NCBI GenBank assembly: GCA_964529745.1
Contig: CAZGZR010000086.1
Span: 1-11,285 of the forward strand
Direction: 5' to 3'
Length of the DNA stretch: 11,285 nt
Origin: RBG-16-57-9 sp964529745
GTDB taxonomy: Archaea > Thermoproteota > Bathyarchaeia > TCS64
Positions 6,494 to 11,285 of this stretch are shown here, in pieces. The notes beneath the pieces are model-generated. The model was not told where the DNA came from, did no database searches, and saw only the letters and a list, made by a program, of their open reading frames with translations. A program made the translations under genes and the position numbers. How positions within the stretch are numbered: the first letter of the stretch is position 1; every line of letters starts with the position of its first letter.

Positions 6494-7312
6494 ATGGCAA
6501 TACCTGAGTTAAAATCTCAGCATATTTGGGCTGTAGTCTTCATAGTCTACGTTATACCAGTGCTTGTACCCATTGGAGCTCCTTTCCAGATGAGCGAAAT
6601 CACCATAGAGATCTACGACCAAATACAAGCTCTAGGAGAAGATGACATCGTTGTAGTGGGCGGCGCCTACGTGTTCGCCTTCGACTTGGAGTCTTCTGCT
6701 GCGCTCATAGCCGCTTTGGAGGTTTTGGCAAACAACGGTGTTAGGGTCGTTAACGCGCCGTTCGCCGTCGAGGCCGTACAGTTCGAGAAGTATTGTATCG
6801 ATGCGGCTAGGGTCGATGAGAAGTACGGTGGACCATGGAAATATGGAAGAGACTACGTACAGCTACCATACATGCCTGGAATGGCTGCAGCGGTCGTCGC
6901 CTTCTTGGAGGACGTACACTCAGCCGTCGCCACCGATGTAGCTGGGACCCCTCTCAGTGAACTCCCTTTGATGAATGATTTCCATAACTGGGAGGATATC
7001 AGCATCTGGATCTGTCCGCACTGGTCATTCGACATGATCGTGCGATACGTCACGGCTGAGAGAGGCATCCCAGCAATCTACTTCGCCCAAGCAGCTGCAT
7101 ACTCCGGCTACGCACCATATATGATGGCCTATCCAGACAAGGTTTGGATGACGAATGGCTTCCTCGGCGGAGCCCAGCTTGAGAAGCTTGTAGGCCGCCC
7201 CGGGTTGGGTATGGCTGCTATAGACGCCTACGCAATTCTGAGCGCCGTCTTTGTCGTCTTCGCTGTTTTAGGAAATATAACTGAGTGGACCAAAGAGGAG
7301 GAGGAAGAATGA
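6494..7312 (+). CDS. Membrane-anchored alpha/beta protein, architecture parallel to the DUF6754-like protein
   Basis: This 272-residue protein again has a helix at each end (about 11-27 and 244-262) and a soluble alpha/beta domain between. The N-terminal half reads like a nucleotide- or ligand-binding fold: a strand at DIVVVGGAYV (51-60), a helix over 65-81, then GVRVVNAPF (82-90). The C-terminal half has MTNGFLGGAQLEKLVGRPGL at 219-238, a glycine-rich loop followed by a helix and then the membrane segment, ending in an acidic KEEEEEE tail. The middle has many aromatic and His residues (NDFHNWED at 161-168, ICPHWSFD at 173-180) that could form an active or metal site. I recall similar uncharacterised proteins next to DUF6754 genes. 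Its stop overlaps the next start (ATGA), implying coupling. Confidence 0.83.
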   Translation: MAIPELKSQHIWAVVFIVYVIPVLVPIGAPFQMSEITIEIYDQIQALGEDDIVVVGGAYVFAFDLESSAALIAALEVLANNGVRVVNAPFAVEAVQFEKYCIDAARVDEKYGGPWKYGRDYVQLPYMPGMAAAVVAFLEDVHSAVATDVAGTPLSELPLMNDFHNWEDISIWICPHWSFDMIVRYVTAERGIPAIYFAQAAAYSGYAPYMMAYPDKVWMTNGFLGGAQLEKLVGRPGLGMAAIDAYAILSAVFVVFAVLGNITEWTKEEEEE

Positions 7313-7941
7313 TATCCACCGATCCATGGGTTTGGATTTCAGCCTTGCTTACTATTTTCTCGTTTACGTTGCTATACGGTGACAACCCGTTGTTCCGCGT
7401 CGGAGAATACACGTACACGGCTACCGTTGTCGCCCACTCTGTGGTGACCGGTCTACAGACTCTGCAGAGCAGGTTCTTGCCGCTGATGCGAGGGGAGCAC
7501 CCTCTCCTCATAATATCGTTGATACTGGGGTTGATGTCCCTCTTCGTCGTTTGGAGGAAATACGCTTGGATAGCTTCCTTCCCCATCGCCATTATGATCG
7601 GGGTTCAGGCTGGGCTATCTGTTCGCGCCCTTATGATGACGGACATAATAGGGAACATCAAGGCCACGGTTAGTGAGGCGGGGCTCATCTTCGGAGGCTC
7701 AGCCATTGATGGTCTAGGATACTTCGTGAGGGTCATCTTCACGATAACCTGTGTGGCCTACCTTTTGTTCACATTGTTCCTCAAGGGGTCAGCGAGCAAG
7801 CCGATGCACTACATAAGGGAGTTTGGGAAGTACGCTTTCCTATCCTACCTAGCTCTATCGGCAGGTAACGCCGTACTGCAGCAGTCCGGGTTAGCTACCA
7901 GCGCGATAAATCGACTCCTAAGGCAATGGCTAGGGTTATAG
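7309..7941 (+). CDS. Multi-pass membrane protein, fourth gene of the cluster
   Basis: From the ATG at 7309 the protein has 210 residues and about five or six membrane helices (roughly 7-23, 33-50, 65-82, 87-103, 137-158, 173-190). The start overlaps the preceding stop as ATGA, and the GAGGAGGAGG tract at 7295-7304 is a strong Shine-Dalgarno, so I prefer it to the ATG at 7285, which would add eight Gly/Arg-rich residues. GDNPLFRVGEYTYTATVVAH at 24-43, just after the first helix, resembles a motif (NPxFRxxEh) I recall in uncharacterised bacterial and archaeal membrane proteins of similar clusters. No catalytic motif is evident. It probably completes a four-protein membrane assembly. Confidence 0.83.
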   Translation: MISTDPWVWISALLTIFSFTLLYGDNPLFRVGEYTYTATVVAHSVVTGLQTLQSRFLPLMRGEHPLLIISLILGLMSLFVVWRKYAWIASFPIAIMIGVQAGLSVRALMMTDIIGNIKATVSEAGLIFGGSAIDGLGYFVRVIFTITCVAYLLFTLFLKGSASKPMHYIREFGKYAFLSYLALSAGNAVLQQSGLATSAINRLLRQWLGL

Positions 7942-7959
7942 GCTTAAATCCAAAGAATC

Positions 7960-7983
7960 CCTCTATTTTTTAAAATTAAAATC
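7960..7983 (+). promoter_or_regulatory. Overlapping T-run terminator and TATA-like promoter
   Basis: After the fourth cluster gene, CTATTTTTTAAAATTAAAAT combines a six-T run, able to terminate the upstream transcript, with an AT-rich TATA-like element about 20-30 bases before the TTG at 7998. The next gene may thus be transcribed separately, possibly with no leader. Confidence 0.45.
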
Positions 7984-7997
7984 ATAGGTAGTTAAGA

Positions 7998-8375
7998 TTG
8001 GAGACAGATTCAGATTCATCGAATGACGCCGTTACATCTGAGAAAGAGATGGAGATGATCGATAAGTTCGCCCAGTGGATAGTGGAATCAGAACTAGAGG
8101 CACCTTCGCTAACCATATTGCACATGATAAGGCCGCTGGCTCGGATAGGAGGAGATTTGGCTTATTTCTATCTGGGTGCGTTCATACCCCTCTTGGATAA
8201 CTACGGATACGACTTCTTAGACACCTTCGAGAAGAGAGAGAATGTTGAACTGCTCATGCAGAAGGTGGAACGAATGAGTAGGGAGAGGGACAGAGAGAGG
8301 CGGCTGAAGAATGGACCCAGCTTTCTTGATAAGATAAGGCGGATATTTAGGTCTAAAAAGAGTGAAGAGGAATAG
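7998..8375 (+). CDS. Small helical cytoplasmic protein associated with the membrane cluster, unknown function
   Basis: The 125-residue protein begins with an acidic, Ser-rich tail. A helical core at about 19-92 follows, containing WIVESELEAPSLTILHMIRPL (27-47) and a hydrophobic stretch GDLAYFYLGAFIPLLDN (52-68), then ENVELLMQKVER. The end is a highly charged Arg/Lys/Glu tail (93-125), probably a single helix. The core is not long or apolar enough to be a clear membrane segment but could lie on the membrane surface. I recall similar small unnamed proteins with the layout L-x-A-P then PL then R-E-N-V-E, without a name or function. The TTG start is preceded by a TATA-like element at leaderless distance; ATG 8049 (residue 18) is a reasonable alternative. 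Its stop lies one base from that of the opposing gene. Confidence 0.72.
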   Translation: METDSDSSNDAVTSEKEMEMIDKFAQWIVESELEAPSLTILHMIRPLARIGGDLAYFYLGAFIPLLDNYGYDFLDTFEKRENVELLMQKVERMSRERDRERRLKNGPSFLDKIRRIFRSKKSEEE

Positions 8376-8376
8376 A

Positions 8377-8874
8377 TCAGTTATCTGGTTTTATTGGTTT
8401 GAAGTCCCATGGCCATGGGGCGCCCCTCACCCCGTCTTCGGGGTAAAGCCAGTACGCGAAGTTGGCCGTCGTGGGGTCGAAGGGGTTATACCTGACCTTA
8501 AACTCGAACCAAGTCTTTCCTCCGTTCCCCGGGATTACTCCTAGCGGGAAATAGTAGCTCTGCCAAAACTCGGACTGCGTCGATCCGTGGGCGAATCCCC
8601 CTTTAGTCCCGTCAGTCATCCACAATTGTAACGTCGCGTTGTGGTCCTGTGTATCGTTATTGAAGATCCAGCCGCTCACATGGATATGCCCCTCACGTCC
8701 CCACGACTCGAAGCCTGCGAGAGTTGTGTAGTATGAAAGCCTTGCGCTGAGACCGGATGCCTCGGCTACATCCGATTCCGTCTCCAGAACCAGACCGACC
8801 GCCAAGATAATGATCACCATGGAAGCGATTAGCAGCGCCCTTATTTTTGCAGTCTTTTCTCGGTTGCCTTCCAT
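8377..8874 (-). CDS. Secreted or membrane-anchored beta-rich protein of unknown function
   Basis: This 165-residue protein has a charged N-terminus (KTAKIR), a hydrophobic helix at about 12-30, and then a domain expected outside the cell. The domain (about 42-145) is rich in aromatic and polar beta strands, such as HIHVSGWIFNND at 63-74, ATLQLWMTDG at 80-89 and TWFEFKVRYNPFD at 121-133. This is consistent with a small Ig-like or FxLYD-like beta sandwich. The C-terminus is Trp/Pro rich (PWPWDFKPIKP). There is no cysteine for lipid attachment, so anchoring would be through the N-terminal helix. It lies on the opposite strand inside the cluster, ends one base from the 125-residue protein gene, and is divergent from the GlmL-like gene. 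Whether it takes part in the system is unclear. Confidence 0.78.
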   Translation of the reverse strand: MEGNREKTAKIRALLIASMVIIILAVGLVLETESDVAEASGLSARLSYYTTLAGFESWGREGHIHVSGWIFNNDTQDHNATLQLWMTDGTKGGFAHGSTQSEFWQSYYFPLGVIPGNGGKTWFEFKVRYNPFDPTTANFAYWLYPEDGVRGAPWPWDFKPIKPDN

Positions 8875-9004
8875 CTACCGTCCATCTTCAACGAGCGATC
8901 CGCATACCGAATAATAAGGTTTTTAGTTGTGGAAAATCTTCGTTGTATTTTATTATTATGTAAAAATAATTAAAATTTAAGTGGAATAAATAAAAATATA
9001 AAGA
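8875..9004. promoter_or_regulatory. AT-rich divergent promoter region before the GlmL-like gene
   Basis: This 130-base gap has T-rich and A-rich runs. For the plus-strand gene, TTAAAATTTAA around 8970-8980 lies roughly 25-35 bases before ATG 9005, fitting a TATA box with a very short leader. For the minus-strand gene, CTTATTATTC (complement of about 8909-8918) lies some 35-45 bases before the ATG at 8874. No clear operator palindrome is seen. Confidence 0.5.
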
Positions 9005-10942
9005 ATGAATACAGTAAGAGACGAGTGTTTAAGTCAAGTCGTACGAGAAGACGTGTTGGATATGGACGCTGTTAGTAACGTTTGGAAACATGATGAGACC
9101 GTCACATTCACTCAGCACAAATCCAAGGAAGAGATGAACTATGTGCTAGTCACCGACGTAGGGAGCACCACGACCAAGGCCAGGCTGTTCAAGAAGATCA
9201 ACGGCGTATGGAGATACCTGTTGAGCGGTGAGGCCCCGACGACGGTCGAGGCTCCCTTTGAGAACGTCTGCATGGGCGTCCAGAACGCTGTGAGGGAAAT
9301 AGAGGATCTGACGGGCCTAGACATCCTCTCCAAGGAAGGTACCATAATCAAGCCGAACTCCGGGGATGTCGGGGTCGATTTCTATTGCACCACGAGCAGC
9401 GCAGGCGGTGGGCTGCAGATGATGGTCGCTGGGGTGATAAAAGCCATGACGGCTGAAAGCGCCAACAGGGCTGCGCTAGGAGCTGGGTCCATAGTGATGG
9501 ATACCATAGCCGTCGACGACGGGAGAGAGGACTATGAGAGGATAGAGAGGATACGCCAACTCAGGCCTGATATGATCCTGCTAGCCGGTGGTACAGACGG
9601 TGGCACAACTACACTCGTGATGGAGATCGCGGAGATTATTGCCGCGTCTGATCCAAAGGCACGGTTGGGGGCAGACTACGAGTTGCCTCTGGTTTTCGCG
9701 GGGAACAAGGTCGTGCATCCAGCTATTAGGAATCTTATGGAGAAAAAGTTCGCGCTCCTCATCGTCGACAACCTGAGGCCTACCCTCGAGGAGGAAGACA
9801 CCGAACCTGCTCGGAGGGCTATCCACGAACTGTTCATGGAGCATGTTATGTCTCATGCTCCGGGGTATCCTCAGTTGATGACTTGGACGGATCTAGACAT
9901 CCTGCCCACACCAGCCGGCGAAGGGATGGCCATGCAGTTGATAGCCAGCATGGAGAAGCAGAACGTTTTGGGCGTGGGACTAGGAGGCGCTACTACCAAT
10001 ATCTACTCCATCTGGAACGGCCGATTCGTGAGGAGCGTGAGCGCTAACTTGGGAATGAGTTATAGTATCTGCAACGTGATGAAGGAGGCGGGCGTCGATA
10101 ACATTATGCGATGGTTACCTTTCGACATCGATGAAATGAGTCTTGTGGATATGCTCAGGAATAAGATGATCAGGCCAACGACTATTCCCCACAGCCTCAA
10201 GTCCTTAGTCGTCGAACAGGCCGTGGCCAGGGAGGCTCTGAGGCTCGGTCTGCAACACCACAAAACGATCGCCACGAGGCTGAAGGGAGCCAAGAAGGCG
10301 GAGAGGATGCTGGGAGACATCCTTGAGTACACCATGCAGGCCACGTACATCGAGATGATGAAGATCGGCATCATAGCTGGCACAGGAGGCCTCCTATCCC
10401 ACGCTCCCCTCAGGGTCCAGTCGATGCTGGCTCTCACCGACGCATTCCAGCCCGAGGGCATCACGAAGATGTACCAGGACAGTGTCTTCATGATGCCGCA
10501 CCTAGGGGTCCTCTCCACAGCCTACCCTGAGATATCGTGGAGCGTCTTCGACAAGGACTGTCTGGTACGCCTCGGCACGGTAATTGCCCCCGCGGGAGTA
10601 GCCAGCGACGGTGAGCCTATCTTGGAGGTGAGCATCGATCTGCCCAACGAGGAAACCTACGAGAACGAGCTGAGCTTCGGCGAGATCGTCAAGATCCCAC
10701 TAGCAGAGAGGGAAGAAGCAAAGGTGACCCTTCAGCCTAGGAAAGACTTCGATGTCGGCGAGGGGCATAACAAGCCCCTCGAGGCTACCGTTGAAGGGGG
10801 GGTAGTCGGCATCGTCATTGATGCGAGGGGAAGACCCTTGGCCCTTCCTTCTGACGTTGGGGAGAGAAGGGATAAGGTACTCGGGTGGTACGAATCTTTG
10901 GACGTGTACCCTAAGGACTTCTTGGATAGGTGCAGAGGGTGA
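9005..10942 (+). CDS. GlmL/MutL-type ASKHA ATPase (glutamate mutase L family)
   Basis: This 645-residue protein matches the glutamate mutase accessory family GlmL/MutL, ASKHA-fold ATPases thought to activate or protect B12-dependent mutases; it is unrelated to DNA mismatch-repair MutL. Visible motifs are the phosphate loop TDVGSTTTK at 50-58, FYCTTSSAGGGLQMMVAG at 126-143, LLAGGTDGG at 192-200, the second phosphate loop GLGGATTNIYS at 325-335, and the adenosine-site-like GTGG at 459-462. A C-terminal domain follows (about 520-645) with VGIVIDARGRP at 601-611. The ASKHA core starts after about 44 extra residues, so ATG 9134 is an alternative start; I keep 9005 because a TATA-like box precedes it and the extension looks protein-like. 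No mutase subunit (GlmE, GlmS, MutA/B) is in the window. The next gene follows five bases on or overlaps, so the two work together. Confidence 0.9.
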   Translation: MNTVRDECLSQVVREDVLDMDAVSNVWKHDETVTFTQHKSKEEMNYVLVTDVGSTTTKARLFKKINGVWRYLLSGEAPTTVEAPFENVCMGVQNAVREIEDLTGLDILSKEGTIIKPNSGDVGVDFYCTTSSAGGGLQMMVAGVIKAMTAESANRAALGAGSIVMDTIAVDDGREDYERIERIRQLRPDMILLAGGTDGGTTTLVMEIAEIIAASDPKARLGADYELPLVFAGNKVVHPAIRNLMEKKFALLIVDNLRPTLEEEDTEPARRAIHELFMEHVMSHAPGYPQLMTWTDLDILPTPAGEGMAMQLIASMEKQNVLGVGLGGATTNIYSIWNGRFVRSVSANLGMSYSICNVMKEAGVDNIMRWLPFDIDEMSLVDMLRNKMIRPTTIPHSLKSLVVEQAVAREALRLGLQHHKTIATRLKGAKKAERMLGDILEYTMQATYIEMMKIGIIAGTGGLLSHAPLRVQSMLALTDAFQPEGITKMYQDSVFMMPHLGVLSTAYPEISWSVFDKDCLVRLGTVIAPAGVASDGEPILEVSIDLPNEETYENELSFGEIVKIPLAEREEAKVTLQPRKDFDVGEGHNKPLEATVEGGVVGIVIDARGRPLALPSDVGERRDKVLGWYESLDVYPKDFLDRCRG

Positions 10943-10943
10943 T
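10935..10943 (+). promoter_or_regulatory. Shine-Dalgarno across the GlmL-like stop codon
   Basis: GAGGGTGAT closely matches GGAGGTGAT, the complement of the 16S rRNA 3' end. It covers the stop of the GlmL-like gene and lies four bases before GTG 10948. This favours 10948 over GTG 10939, which overlaps the stop as GTGA. Confidence 0.6.
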
Positions 10944-10947
10944 AAAG

Positions 10948-11285
10948 GTGACGGAAGAGAAGCTGTCCACGAAGGAGGCTCACGCCTACACGCCGGGCCT
11001 CAAGGTGAAGAGATGCATCGAAATCACGAAGACACGGACTCTACCCATATCAGGGGAGGTGCTAGTTGAAGAAGGGTCACAGGTGGATTTCAAGACAATC
11101 GTCGCTAGGGCGAGGGTGCCTGGGAAGCCCACTGTGATTAAAGCCTTCCAGATCCTTAACGTATCGCCGGAGAACCTTCCTCCTTTCATGGTGAAAGAAG
11201 TAGGAGACGCGGTCGAGGAGGGGGAGATCATTGCTAGGTACACGCCTTTCTGGGGGGTTATCAAGAAGTGCGTGTACTCCCCGTG
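10948..11285 (+). CDS. Barrel-sandwich-hybrid (biotinyl/lipoyl-like) protein, 5' part only
   Basis: The frame is open to the window end, giving 112 residues of an incomplete protein. It starts at GTG 10948. The visible part reads KEAHAYTPGLKVK (9-21), then ISGEVLVEEGSQVDFKTIVA at 34-53, and later MVKEVGDAVEEGEIIARYTP at 81-100. The two stretches share the G-x-x-V-x-x-G-x-x-[IV]-x pattern of half-barrels found in biotinyl/lipoyl, RnfC-type and efflux-adaptor barrel-sandwich-hybrid domains. I see no biotin-type MKM or clear lipoyl-lysine motif in the part present, so it is probably an unmodified structural version. I recall unnamed proteins of this type next to GlmL-like genes. It may be a partner or scaffold for the ATPase; that is inference. 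Confidence 0.78.
   Translation, partial: MTEEKLSTKEAHAYTPGLKVKRCIEITKTRTLPISGEVLVEEGSQVDFKTIVARARVPGKPTVIKAFQILNVSPENLPPFMVKEVGDAVEEGEIIARYTPFWGVIKKCVYSP

Noticed and set aside
8406..8419. Perfect 14-bp palindrome CCCATGGCCATGGG
   Set aside because: It encodes the Pro-Trp-Pro-Trp stretch of the minus-strand gene, where TGG and CCA codons alternate, so coding explains it.
8429..8444. Strong hairpin ACCCCG-TCTT-CGGGGT considered as a terminator
   Set aside because: It lies inside the minus-strand coding region and is not followed by a T-run on either strand.
10060..10518. 152-residue minus-strand ORF with hydrophobic stretches
   Set aside because: It is antisense to the conserved GlmL-like gene and has no promoter or ribosome binding site; its hydrophobicity reflects complementary codons.
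10818..11069. 83-residue plus-strand ORF spanning the GlmL-like 3' end and the next gene start
   Set aside because: It is a frame-shifted shadow of two real genes and contains no recognisable domain.

Overview
The window looks like a piece of an archaeal chromosome. The intergenic gaps are short and AT-rich, with TATA-like boxes 20-35 bases before starts and bare T-runs where terminators would be. Several starts are TTG or GTG, arginine is mostly AGG/AGA, and the proteins resemble archaeal families. The GC-rich coding with AGG and ATA codons would fit an uncultivated lineage such as Bathyarchaeia, but no rRNA or marker gene settles the lineage.

Left part (1-4842), accessory metabolism: the 3' end of a HyuA-type hydantoinase/oxoprolinase subunit and an Asp/Glu/hydantoin racemase, plausibly one hydantoin or cyclic-amide pathway. 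A two-gene unit follows: an FMN nitroreductase and a small helical protein. Next is a membrane-anchored surface protein made of two related beta domains, convergent (5-base gap) with a cobalamin-binding-domain radical SAM enzyme on the minus strand.

Right part (4843-11285), the most interesting region: after a 197-base AT-rich divergent promoter region comes a tight run of four membrane proteins (5040-7941), two of which carry a soluble alpha/beta domain between terminal membrane helices; the first matches what I recall as DUF6754. A separate promoter then serves a 125-residue helical protein. A minus-strand secreted/anchored protein interrupts the run. A GlmL/MutL-type ASKHA ATPase (glutamate mutase L family, unrelated to mismatch-repair MutL) and the start of a barrel-sandwich-hybrid protein follow. 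No B12-dependent mutase is visible.

My working idea, an inference, is that the membrane proteins, the small helical protein, the GlmL-like ATPase and the barrel-sandwich protein form one uncharacterised membrane-associated system. No rRNA, tRNA, CRISPR array, insertion sequence or integrase was seen, and no gene-free stretch exceeds 300 bases.
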